Source: Candidatus Stackebrandtia faecavium
GTDB lineage: Bacteria; Actinomycetota; Actinomycetes; Mycobacteriales; Micromonosporaceae
Assembly (NCBI GenBank): GCA_019112895.1
Contig: DXIM01000078.1
Span: forward strand, 1-64,000
DNA: 64,000 nt
Reading direction: 5' to 3'
Positions 1 through 7,431 of the stretch are shown in pieces. Made by a program: the position numbers and the translations under genes. The notes under the pieces were generated by a model. That model searched no databases, was not told the DNA's origin, and worked only from the letters and a program-made list of their open reading frames with translations. The stretch's first letter is position 1. Each line of letters opens with the position of its first letter.

Positions 1-1
1 G

Positions 2-955
2 TTCATCGACGCGATGGAGCGTGACCGCGCCGACCGAGGACTCACCGACGCCACCCAGCACGCGGCCGAGGCCGTGCGCGGCCTGATCGACAACGGCCCG
101 GTGAAACTCGTGAACGCCGAGATTGCCGCGCTCACCGCCAAGGCGGAGCACGCCGAGCAGCGGGCCGCCCTGTGGCAGCAAGCTGCCGACGCCCTCACCG
201 ACCTGCACGCGCAACAGCGCGACACACGCGAGCAGGCGATACGGGCCCGTGATGCCGGAGCCGAACAGGTCGAGCAGGTGCGTGCCGAGGTCGCTACCCC
301 GCTCACTGAGCAGGCATCGGCGGCGCTGGCCGACTGGCGCGATGCCGACACCGCACGGCGAGCCGCCCGCGACCGCCTCAGCACGGTCGGCTGGCTCGGC
401 AAGCGCCGCGCCACCACCGAACATGACACCGCCCAGGCCCTCGCCCACGACGCAGAGCAGCGGCTCACAAGCACGTGGGGTGAGCCGCCCCGGTGGACTG
501 AGGACAGTGAGGACAGCGCATCGTGGGTCGAGCGCGTCACCCGCCCTCGGATCGACGCCGATCCGCGCGTCATCGAAGCGACCGAGCAGCAGGACGCCGC
601 CGTGAAAGCGGTGCGCAGGACGCTGGAACCCGGCCCGTGGCCGCGCCTGCGCATCTATGCCCGCATCTTCGGCGCGGAGACAGTGGCAGAACGCCGGACC
701 GCGTACCTCGACGCTCGCCCACACGCGAACGCCAAGGACGCGAGCCGCACCGCGCAGCAGGCCCGCGCCGAGATCGAGACACTACGCGCTCTCACACCTG
801 CTGAGGCGGTGCAGCGCATCCAGCAAACCCGCGCAACCGAGCAGGCGAGGCGCGAGGCCGCCGAGCGTGCCCTGAACGAGCGACAACGACAGCTCGATCC
901 CTCCCACACACCCGATCGCGGCCCCAGCCACGGCGGGCCGTCTCTGGGGCGGTGA
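2..955 (+). CDS. MobF-family conjugative relaxase (TraA-like), C-terminal part
   Basis: The reading frame is already open at the left edge, so only the last ~318 residues are present. The sequence is Ala/Arg/Glu-rich and strongly helical, as expected for the long C-terminal region of actinobacterial TraA/MobF relaxases. The segment MERDRADRGLTDAT and the block SWVERVTRPRIDADPRVIEA resemble the tails of such proteins on plasmids and integrative elements of Micrococcales; this is recognised from memory. The catalytic TrwC domain and helicase motifs would lie to the left of the window. Codon use differs from the chromosomal genes further right, and a chloramphenicol exporter gene follows, so this looks like the edge of a mobilisable element. 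Whether the gene is complete upstream cannot be judged. Confidence 0.65.
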   Translation, partial: FIDAMERDRADRGLTDATQHAAEAVRGLIDNGPVKLVNAEIAALTAKAEHAEQRAALWQQAADALTDLHAQQRDTREQAIRARDAGAEQVEQVRAEVATPLTEQASAALADWRDADTARRAARDRLSTVGWLGKRRATTEHDTAQALAHDAEQRLTSTWGEPPRWTEDSEDSASWVERVTRPRIDADPRVIEATEQQDAAVKAVRRTLEPGPWPRLRIYARIFGAETVAERRTAYLDARPHANAKDASRTAQQARAEIETLRALTPAEAVQRIQQTRATEQARREAAERALNERQRQLDPSHTPDRGPSHGGPSLGR

Positions 956-1090
956 CCACCCTCCGGGAACTGGGCAATTGATCAATCGCCAGTACGACAC
1001 GTTCATCCAGTTCAGGATGATGGTCAGCGCGACGGCCCGTAGCGGGCGATGGCATTCTCGGGCGAGGTCGTGGCCTGTTAGCCTGGGAGT

Positions 1091-1141
1091 GTGAGTTCTC
1101 CTGAATCAGACACGGTAGGGCTGCCGGTACGCCGGTAGCCC
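1091..1141 (+). promoter_or_regulatory. Possible leader peptide and hairpin upstream of the cmx-like gene
   Basis: A GTG-started 15-codon ORF (MSSPESDTVGLPVRR, stop at 1136-1138) overlaps a hairpin with arms 1118-1127 and 1132-1141 (GGGCTGCCGG / CCGGTAGCCC). The exporter gene starts 139 bases further on. Related chloramphenicol resistance genes are known to be controlled by drug-stalled ribosomes on a leader peptide. The layout fits that idea, but the GGGAG upstream of the GTG is too close for a good ribosome-binding site, so this is tentative. Confidence 0.3.
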
Positions 1142-1279
1142 ACGATGCCCCTGACCCGCCTCGCAGTCGTAGCCGTACGCTCCTGCTGAGAGTAGCCACG
1201 CTGAGTCCTCGCGCATCCGAAGCACCGGTAGTGCCATCACGCACTGTCCACTACCTCGTGTCTTTTGGAAGGCTGGCTC

Positions 1280-2455
1280 ATGCCTGCTCTGTTGTACCTC
1301 CTCGCCCTGGCGGTGTTCGCCCAGGGAACATCTGAATTCGTTCTCGCCGGTCTGCTTCCCGGCATCTCCCATGACCTGGGCGTTCCGCTCGGACAAGCCG
1401 GTCTACTGACCTCCGCGTTTGCGGTCGGCATGATCGTGGGAGCCCCCACGATGGCAGCGATCAGCCGCAGGCTCTCGCCCCGGTGGACACTCACGGGGTT
1501 TCTCGCGGTCTTCATCGTGGTGCACATCGTCGGAGCGCTGACCGATGATTTCGGTGTGCTCTTTGCGACGCGGGTTCTCGCGGCGCTGGCCAACGCCGGG
1601 TTCCTCGCCGTGACGCTGTCCACCGTCTCGCGCATCGTCGCTGCCGAGCGTCAGGCACGCGCCCTGTCCGTCATCCTCGCCGGAACGACCGTGGCGTTGA
1701 TCGCCGGAGTTCCGGCCGGGGCGTTCATCGGGGCGGCACTGGGGTGGCGGGCCACGCTCGGCGTCATCGCCGCGGTCTGCCTGCCCGCACTGATCGCCGT
1801 TCTCATCGCCACCCCGACACGGCCCGGCGAGTCTTCTCCGGCATCTCATGACCGGACGCTGGTACGAGAACTGCGCACGTTGCGGACCAAGCCCGTCCAA
1901 CTGACTGTGGGCCTGGCGATTCTGGTCAACGCGGCCACGTTCTGCTCGTTCACCTATCTCGCCGTCATCGCCTCCGGTCCTGCTGCTCTCACCGAGACGC
2001 AGATCCCTCTGCTGCTTGCACTGTTCGGGATCGGCGCGTTCGGCGGCGTCATGCTCGCGGGCAAGTACGCCGATGCGCACTGGACACGAGTGATCAGCAT
2101 CAGCGGCCCCGTACTGGTGGCCGGGTGGGTGCTGTTCGCGCTGACCGTCGGGCATCCGGCCGGGGTGTGGGTGCTGGCGCTGGTGCAAGGCGCGGTGTCG
2201 TTCGCGCTCGGCAGCACGGCGATCACCCGCATCGTTGCCTCGGCGCGTGAGGCCCCCACGATGGGCGGGTCGTTCGCCACCGCCGCGCTGAACGTGGGAG
2301 CGATGATCGGCCCGATCGTCGGTGGTATCGCTGTCGAGATGATCGGTGTGCGCGGGCCGCTGCTGGCCAGCGCGGTGTTCGCGCTGCTCGCAGTCGCGCT
2401 CTGGACGGTGACGCAGATCGTCGCGCGAGCCAAGCGCACCACGGTGCGTAGGTAA
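1280..2455 (+). CDS. cmx: Chloramphenicol efflux MFS transporter, Cmx/CmrA family
   Basis: A 391-residue inner-membrane drug:H+ antiporter of the major facilitator superfamily with about 12 hydrophobic segments. The N-terminus MPALLYLLALAVFAQGTSEF is close to that of Cmx/CmrA chloramphenicol exporters of Corynebacterium and Rhodococcus. The later segments ALTDDFGVLFATRV, LVNAATFCSFTYLA, PLLLALFGIGAFGG and GGSFATAALNVGA also follow that family. The ATG at 1280 was chosen over the TTG at 1265 because it matches the family start and follows GGAAGG. An AraC-type gene starts 10 bases after the stop, so the two are probably co-transcribed. The location beside a relaxase gene suggests acquisition by transfer. 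Chloramphenicol is inferred as substrate from family membership only. Confidence 0.85.
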   Translation: MPALLYLLALAVFAQGTSEFVLAGLLPGISHDLGVPLGQAGLLTSAFAVGMIVGAPTMAAISRRLSPRWTLTGFLAVFIVVHIVGALTDDFGVLFATRVLAALANAGFLAVTLSTVSRIVAAERQARALSVILAGTTVALIAGVPAGAFIGAALGWRATLGVIAAVCLPALIAVLIATPTRPGESSPASHDRTLVRELRTLRTKPVQLTVGLAILVNAATFCSFTYLAVIASGPAALTETQIPLLLALFGIGAFGGVMLAGKYADAHWTRVISISGPVLVAGWVLFALTVGHPAGVWVLALVQGAVSFALGSTAITRIVASAREAPTMGGSFATAALNVGAMIGPIVGGIAVEMIGVRGPLLASAVFALLAVALWTVTQIVARAKRTTVRR

Positions 2456-2464
2456 GGACATGCC

Positions 2465-3415
2465 ATGACGTCGCTGCCGGTGAGTTCTTCCTACGCGCCG
2501 ATCGTCGCGCGATCCTCAACGACCCGTGCGAGGTCGGCTCTAGCCGTCTATGACTGCATCAGGATCATTGCTGTCCAGGCCGGAACAGCGATTCTGGTCA
2601 CGACTCGTGGGCAGCATCCCGTGGCCGAGGGCGACGTGGTGCTGCTCGCGGCTGGAGTGCCGTGTGGTTGGGAGCCCGAGGGCACGGTCACGTTGACAAC
2701 GATCTATCTTGATCCCGACTACGTGACCGACCTGGTGTTCTGGCAACACGGCAGCTTCCTGCCCGACCGCCACTGCGCCTTGGCTGCGATGAATGTGATC
2801 TATCCCGAGCCGGTACAGGTGATCCATCTCGGAAAGCGTCGCTCAGAGCGCCTTGCTCCGCTGCTCGATGAGCTGATCGCGCTCGGAGAGACCGGATACG
2901 GCGCAGAACGCTTCTTCCGTATACAAGCATTGGTCTCTTTGCTGACGGACGCGATCTTCCCGCACATCACCCGCAGACCCCCGCCGATAACGACCTGGAA
3001 CGGTGTGCACCTGATGCCCGTGGTGCCCCGGTGGAGACAGTTCCGGCCCGTGCGCCGCGAGGCCATCGCGGTCGAGGCGCTGCTGCGCAGTGATGTCTCT
3101 CAGCGGTGGACGCTGGCGGTGCTGTGCGACCGGGTGCATCTATCGGACAAGCAACTCGTGCGCGTCTTCGTCGACGCCTACGGCAAGACCCCGAACACGT
3201 ATCTGACGATGCTGCGGGTGGAGGAGATGGCCCGGCTCCTGCGCGAGACAGACATCCCGGTGACCCTGGCGGTGCGGCGGGTCGGCTGGAACAGCCGCAG
3301 CCACGCCACCGACATCTTCCGCCGCCACATCGGAGTCACCCCAGCGCGATACCGACACTACGGGCCTCCTTCGAACGCTGAAAGGGGCGGGGCCTCGATC
3401 TATGAGCGTCGCTAG
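2465..3415 (+). CDS. AraC-family transcriptional regulator
   Basis: A 316-residue regulator. Residues ~30-120 have the cupin-like sensing pattern (LVTTRGQHPVAEGDVVLLAA, then PCGW). Residues ~205-300 form the double helix-turn-helix (LAVLCDRVHLSDKQLVRVF, then a second unit with VRRVGWNSRSHATDIFRRHI and the GVTPARYR signature). It follows the chloramphenicol exporter by 10 bases on the same strand, so it may regulate this operon or another gene of the accessory element. The ligand cannot be deduced. Genes of this shape are common in mobile elements of actinobacteria. The cupin half is diverged. Confidence 0.85.
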   Translation: MTSLPVSSSYAPIVARSSTTRARSALAVYDCIRIIAVQAGTAILVTTRGQHPVAEGDVVLLAAGVPCGWEPEGTVTLTTIYLDPDYVTDLVFWQHGSFLPDRHCALAAMNVIYPEPVQVIHLGKRRSERLAPLLDELIALGETGYGAERFFRIQALVSLLTDAIFPHITRRPPPITTWNGVHLMPVVPRWRQFRPVRREAIAVEALLRSDVSQRWTLAVLCDRVHLSDKQLVRVFVDAYGKTPNTYLTMLRVEEMARLLRETDIPVTLAVRRVGWNSRSHATDIFRRHIGVTPARYRHYGPPSNAERGGASIYERR

Positions 3416-3491
3416 GAACTCCACCTTGTAGCGTACGCGCAGCGAAAGAGGCTGAGAGAGGTTGGTTCGGCTCCGGCCTTGTCTTCGGGCG

Positions 3492-3827
3492 TCATCGCGT
3501 CTTTGCCCATACCGTGCCCCGATGAACTCCGAACTGACGTGCCAGACCGTTCACGCTCACGCCCTGGGCTCGGGCTGTTCGCATAGCGTTCACTTCCTCG
3601 TCCGTGAGCCGTGTTCGAGGTCGTTTCTTTGGTTCCGCTGACGCGCCGATCAGTGCGTCGTCAGTCTGATCCACGGCATCGGAGTCGTCGCGACTCCCTT
3701 GATCCCACGCGGAAACTAGCCTCTCAACCCGTGGTCGCCTGTTCCCGCAGCGCTCCATTGCTTCCACCAGCACAAACGCCCTCAACGAGATGTCTCGTTG
3801 AGGGCGTTTTTTGTTCCGGGGAGTCAA
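3492..3827 (-). pseudogene. Resolvase-type HTH C-terminal remnant
   Basis: The last ~40 codons encode a classic serine-recombinase C-terminal helix-turn-helix: RTRLTDEEVNAMRTARAQG, then GLARQFGVHRGTVWAKTR. No catalytic resolvase domain precedes it. The N-terminal part of the open frame is unrelated, and its first codons overlap a hairpin terminator, so the frame is unlikely to be translated from its first ATG. A shorter product from the ATG near 3752 is possible. It is best read as the tail of a lost recombinase at the edge of the accessory segment, though a small standalone HTH protein cannot be excluded. Confidence 0.45.
3776..3812 (+). terminator. Intrinsic terminator
   Basis: Arms ACGCCCTCAACGAGA (3776-3790) and TCTCGTTGAGGGCGT (3793-3807) are perfectly complementary and are followed by a T-run to 3812 on the + strand. 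It lies 360 bases after the AraC gene and may mark the end of the accessory transcript. Confidence 0.75.
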
Positions 3828-3939
3828 AGAGGCGGCCGATCCTGGTCTACTGAATGCGCATGCGGCCGCCTGGCCTGGTCGTTAGCACTTCGCGGTTGGC
3901 GCTCGGTTTGATACACCGTCAGCAAATCCGTAACTTGAC

Positions 3940-4000
3940 GAGAAATATAGATACCATTACTATCCGAATACGGATACTTTCACTATCTAGATACAGGGGC
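3940..4000 (+). promoter_or_regulatory. Operator-like palindromes upstream of the DUF1772 gene
   Basis: This AT-rich stretch contains two perfect palindromes: TATCCGAATACGGATA (3961-3976) and TATCTAGATA (3984-3993). The related half-site AGATACCATTACTATCC precedes them. They end 12 bases before the DUF1772 start codon. Genes of that family are often under TetR-type repressors, whose operators look like this. No TetR gene is present in the window. Confidence 0.5.
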
Positions 4001-4005
4001 AACTC

Positions 4006-4446
4006 ATGCGCTGGCTCGAAACAGTCGCGATCCTCGTCATCGGCTTCGTCGGGGCAGCCGAGTTCGGATCGGCGGCTTTCGTTCATCCCGTCATCCGCAA
4101 ACTCCGACCCGACGACCAGCTCGTATTCGAACAGGGACTGCTAAAGACATTCGGCCGCCTCATGCCCGTCGGGATGACCGCCGCGACCGTGTTGGCGATC
4201 ATCCTCGCCATCGAAACGCCATCGCCGTGGCTGATCGGCGCAGCCGCTGGTCTCGGCATCGCGCTGGCAGTCACGATCATCGGCAACGTGCCGATCAACA
4301 GCAAGACCGGCCGGATCGACTCGGCGACGGCTCCGGAGGGTTTCATCGCAATGCGCCGTCGGTGGGACAAGTTTCAGCTCGCCCGGGCCTCGCTGCAGCT
4401 CCTCGGCTTCATCCTGGTCACAATCGGAGTCACCGCCGCATCATGA
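4006..4446 (+). CDS. DUF1772 membrane protein
   Basis: A 146-residue integral membrane protein with four hydrophobic stretches (residues ~5-25, 52-68, 73-92, 125-143). The diagnostic DUF1772 pattern is present: NVPINSKTG in the loop after the third segment, then APEGF and RRRWDKFQLAR before the last segment. The family includes anthrone-oxygenase-like fungal proteins, but bacterial members have no settled function. The start follows the weak site AGGGGC and palindromic operator-like DNA, suggesting repressor control. The downstream neighbour is rnhA on the opposite strand, convergent and 23 bases away. Confidence 0.8.
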   Translation: MRWLETVAILVIGFVGAAEFGSAAFVHPVIRKLRPDDQLVFEQGLLKTFGRLMPVGMTAATVLAIILAIETPSPWLIGAAAGLGIALAVTIIGNVPINSKTGRIDSATAPEGFIAMRRRWDKFQLARASLQLLGFILVTIGVTAAS

Positions 4447-4469
4447 CGCGGAACCGCCGACGCACCATC

Positions 4470-4928
4470 TCAGGCCGTCGACGACGCGCTCAACGCCTCC
4501 TCCAAGCCTTTGGCGGCGAGCCGGTCGGCCCGTTCGTTATCGACGTGGCCGGCATGCCCCTTGACCCAAAACCATTCGACATCGTGAGCCGACATCGCCG
4601 CATCGAGGCGCTGCCACAGGTCGACGTTTTTGACGGGCTTCTTGTCCGAGGTCTGCCAGCCATTGCGTTTCCACTTCGGCATCCACTTCGTTACACCGTT
4701 GCGCACATAGGTGCTATCGGTGTGGACCCGGACCGTACAGGTTCGGGTCAGGCTCTCCAGCGCCTCGCTCGGGGCGGTGAGTTCCATCCGGTTGTTGGTG
4801 GTTTCGTCGGCTTGGCCACCACAGATCTCTTTCTCGTGGGCGCCGAACCGCAACACGGCCCCCCAACCGCCCGGGCCGGGATTGCTCTTGCATGCGCCAT
4901 CGGTGTAGATGTCCACGACTCCAGTCAC
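4470..4928 (-). CDS. rnhA: Ribonuclease HI
   Basis: A 152-residue type 1 ribonuclease H that cleaves the RNA strand of RNA-DNA hybrids, removing primers and R-loops. The four catalytic acids are in place: D10 in [15 protein letters not shown]49 in NNRMELTA, D71 in HTDSTYV and D135 in DNERAD. The loop [10 protein letters not shown] carries the conserved histidine. The basic handle [10 protein letters not shown] is present, as in E. coli RNase HI. Length matches the family. It stands alone, convergent with the DUF1772 gene and divergent from the small membrane-protein array. Confidence 0.95.
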   Translation of the reverse strand: MTGVVDIYTDGACKSNPGPGGWGAVLRFGAHEKEICGGQADETTNNRMELTAPSEALESLTRTCTVRVHTDSTYVRNGVTKWMPKWKRNGWQTSDKKPVKNVDLWQRLDAAMSAHDVEWFWVKGHAGHVDNERADRLAAKGLEEALSASSTA

Positions 4929-5063
4929 ATGGCGACTTTAACGACCACTTGGCCTTTGGGGTAGGCGGACTCTGCGGCTCCCGGGTTCATGATCACGTCC
5001 GTGAATGTCTGCCCGGCGAACCTGTATCGTGGCATTACACCGGACCTGAAGGACTGTCACACC

Positions 5064-5408
5064 ATGACTACGATCATCGCCCTGTTTATGATCTTCTGCT
5101 GTGGTCTGCTGCTTTGGGGGGCTATCTCGCCTCGATCGATGTGGCAGACCCTGCAGTCCTGGCAGTTCAAGAACCCCGAAGCCAACGAGCCCAGTGAAGC
5201 CGCTTTCGCGTTTTCGCGTGTGGCTTCAATAGTCGGGCTCGTGATCGTCATTTGCGGGGGCGTCTACATGACCACCACCGTGTTGCCCGAGATTGAAGAG
5301 GGCAACCAACGCGAATCGTATGAGGAATGCCTGCAGCGCAACGATGACGACGAAGGCCTGTTGTCCGCTGAGGATTGGTGCGAGGATCAAAGCCCGTCCG
5401 CGGACTGA
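5064..5408 (+). CDS. Small DUF6199-like membrane protein, first paralogue
   Basis: A 114-residue protein with a hydrophobic N-terminus (residues ~3-20), then the signature GAISPRSMWQTLQSW followed by KNPEANEPSEAAF, a second membrane segment (~residues 50-70) and an acidic, Cys-containing tail. The PEANEPS block is the mark of a small actinobacterial family that I believe is DUF6199; its function is unknown. The ATG at 5064 was chosen because it starts directly at the membrane segment; the earlier ATG at 4989 adds an unrelated stretch. It is the first of three tandem relatives on this strand. Confidence 0.7.
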   Translation: MTTIIALFMIFCCGLLLWGAISPRSMWQTLQSWQFKNPEANEPSEAAFAFSRVASIVGLVIVICGGVYMTTTVLPEIEEGNQRESYEECLQRNDDDEGLLSAEDWCEDQSPSAD

Positions 5409-5600
5409 TCACACAGGCCTTGCCTATTCCGAACTACACAAATTCGGCACACCCCCATCGGCGATGGGCCGACGGACTCGTCCGTCCTGATTGCCCCAGA
5501 AATCGTCCAGTGTCTATTTGCGCATGAACTAATGCTATGATCCGCGGCGACGACTGAAGCGGCCCAATGCTTCTCGACACGGACTAACTCGGAGGACCTC

Positions 5601-6080
5601 ATGGACGACACACTAATCGGATGCGTCGTTATATTCCTATTCGGAGCAGTGGCTTTCCTGATGTGGGGAGTAATTTCGCCCGAGGGCATGTGGCGATCCA
5701 CCCAAGCCTGGCAATACAAGAATCCCGAGGCGAACGAGCCCAGTGAGGCCGCTTTCACGACCATGCGCGTGAGTGGCATCATTTCGATCCTGGTACTGCT
5801 GTGCACGGCTTGCTTCATCATGGACATCGGAAACATAGCCAGCGGTACCACCGAGGAAGAGCAGGAGTATGAGGCCTGCCTCGAAGAGCACGAGGATGAC
5901 TGGCTCAGTGACGATGAAAGCGACGAGCCGTGGGACAGCGACACGGACGATCCACTATCGAACAATGACCCTTGGGACTCCAGCGATGATCCCTGGGACT
6001 CGACCGAGGATGACTGGGATGTCGAGGGCGGCAACTCTGCCGAGGACGAATGCGACTACCTGAGCCCGGAACCGGAGTAG
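5601..6080 (+). CDS. Small DUF6199-like membrane protein with long acidic repeat tail, second paralogue
   Basis: A 159-residue relative of the preceding gene. Two membrane segments (residues ~5-25 and 58-78) flank GVISPEGMWRSTQAW and the PEANEPSEAAF signature. The last ~75 residues are extremely acidic and contain several copies of a (D/E)PWDS-like unit around W-D-S and W-D-V. The start follows GGAGG at 5591-5595. Such a tail could bind cations or reflect adaptation to salt; both are inference. The block encoding its C-terminus recurs as a decayed copy at 6797-6882. Confidence 0.7.
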   Translation: MDDTLIGCVVIFLFGAVAFLMWGVISPEGMWRSTQAWQYKNPEANEPSEAAFTTMRVSGIISILVLLCTACFIMDIGNIASGTTEEEQEYEACLEEHEDDWLSDDESDEPWDSDTDDPLSNNDPWDSSDDPWDSTEDDWDVEGGNSAEDECDYLSPEPE

Positions 6081-6294
6081 CGCGGCAGCCCCTTGCCTTC
6101 GCGCACATACGATCGCGTCAGTCCTTTTTGTTATACCACGGGGCGCCTGTACCCGTACGGGCATGTTGGACATTCGTACATGCTCGGGCGTAACCCCCAG
6201 TTCACTGTCGCCTTCACAAGGTGGAGGACGCGGGATCGGGCTACCATTCGCCCGGCAACCATGTGCACATGTTTCACTTGCCTTACACGTTGAG

Positions 6295-6312
6295 AACCGA
6301 TGCGCATCGGTT
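6295..6312. promoter_or_regulatory. 18-bp perfect palindrome upstream of the third paralogue
   Basis: AACCGATGCGCATCGGTT is its own reverse complement and lies 35 bases before the start of the third small membrane-protein gene. A dimeric repressor site is the simplest reading. It is not followed by a T-run, so a terminator is unlikely. Confidence 0.4.
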
Positions 6313-6347
6313 GAAGCTAGACACGGATCACAAACGAGGGATTCTTT

Positions 6348-6590
6348 GTGGACGATAAAGGGATAATTTCCGGCGCCATCGGGCTTACGGCGATATCGGT
6401 TGCCCTGGTGTGGGGAGTCATCTCCCCTAGGTCTTTGTGGATGCAAACCCAGGGCTGGAGATTCAAAGACCCGGAAGCCAACGAGCCCAGCGACACGATG
6501 TACTCCCTAATTCGCGTGGGTTCGGCCATCGGAATTTGCTCCATAGTCTGCGTGGGCTGCGGGATCGCCAGCACGGCAATCGGAAGCTAG
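6348..6590 (+). CDS. Small DUF6199-like membrane protein, third paralogue, tail-less
   Basis: An 80-residue protein with a GTG start. It contains GVISPRSLWMQTQGW and DPEANEPSDTMY between two membrane segments (residues ~8-25 and 55-76). It stops right after the second segment and lacks the acidic tail of its two upstream relatives. About 200 bases downstream, DNA at 6797-6882 still matches the end of the tail of the second paralogue. This gene therefore probably lost its tail through a premature stop and decay. It may still be expressed as a short membrane protein. Function unknown. Confidence 0.6.
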   Translation: MDDKGIISGAIGLTAISVALVWGVISPRSLWMQTQGWRFKDPEANEPSDTMYSLIRVGSAIGICSIVCVGCGIASTAIGS

Positions 6591-6796
6591 GACCGGACCA
6601 TCGCCCCCCGAGGATCACGCGCAACGCCTCTTGAGGACGCGAGCCCGATTACCCAGCCGCCGATGACGATCCGAGAGTGCGGTAATCCTCCACAGTCTCG
6701 CCTGCAGACGGACGAAGCCGTGGCTAGGACTCGAGGGATCGGGAGGCGCGCGAGGTCGGACCCGCTGCACACGGGTTCGATCGCGGTCGCCGCAAA

Positions 6797-6882
6797 TGGG
6801 ATTCGACCGAGGATGGCGGGGATGTCGAGGACGGCAGCTCCGCCGAGGACGAATGCGGCTACTTGAGCTGGAACCGGAGTAG
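6797..6882 (+). pseudogene. Decayed tail of a DUF6199-like paralogue
   Basis: The frame reads WDSTEDGGDVEDGSSAEDE, then CGYLSWNRS and a stop. It is nearly identical, in DNA and protein, to the C-terminal end of the second paralogue (5996-6080). It has no start and no membrane domain in frame. The stretch 6591-6796 before it keeps only patchy similarity, so this is the remnant of a former full-length third gene or of a fourth copy. Confidence 0.7.
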
Positions 6883-7431
6883 CTCACCGGTTTTCGACGC
6901 GTTTCGCATCATCATCCACTCAAAATTATTTTGGTCACCGCCTGCGTCCGCTACATATTTGCGTGCGGCTCCGGCTCCGCTCGGGACTCGAACAACGAAC
7001 GGAACTGGAAACGACCCACGCAAAGTAGAACGACAGGGCCTACTTATTGACAGGGCATGCGGCCGAATGCCACATTTTTCGGTCAATACCCATTGGTGCA
7101 TTTTGCTATGAATCGACCGTTATCACTCGTCGACGAGACGCCCGAGACATTGAGGGCAACACCCCCGATCAGGTCGGATGTTATTGCGTCAGTCCCGAAC
7201 CGCATCAGCCCAGTCATGGCGAGCGCTAAGCGCTTGCTACACCACCGTGGACTGCGCACTGATACAGAGTTGGAAAATTCCCATAATTCACATGAGGCCG
7301 CGTGTATCGCATTTCCACATCTGATCCACGATTATGGATATCATTGATTTCATATATGCCATAATCTGGAATACATCGGTAGGCTTCTAGTCGTTCCGGT
7401 CCCCTCACGCCGGAACGGTTAGGAGCTGAAG
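6883..7431 (+). other. AT-rich intergenic region with 5' hairpin before the aminopeptidase
   Basis: No convincing gene is seen in these 549 bases. The last 110 bases are AT-rich and probably carry the promoter of the aminopeptidase gene. A hairpin with arms CGTTCCGG (7392-7399) and CCGGAACG (7410-7417) ends just before the AGGAG ribosome-binding site (7421-7425), so it would sit in the 5' leader of the transcript. Confidence 0.5.
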
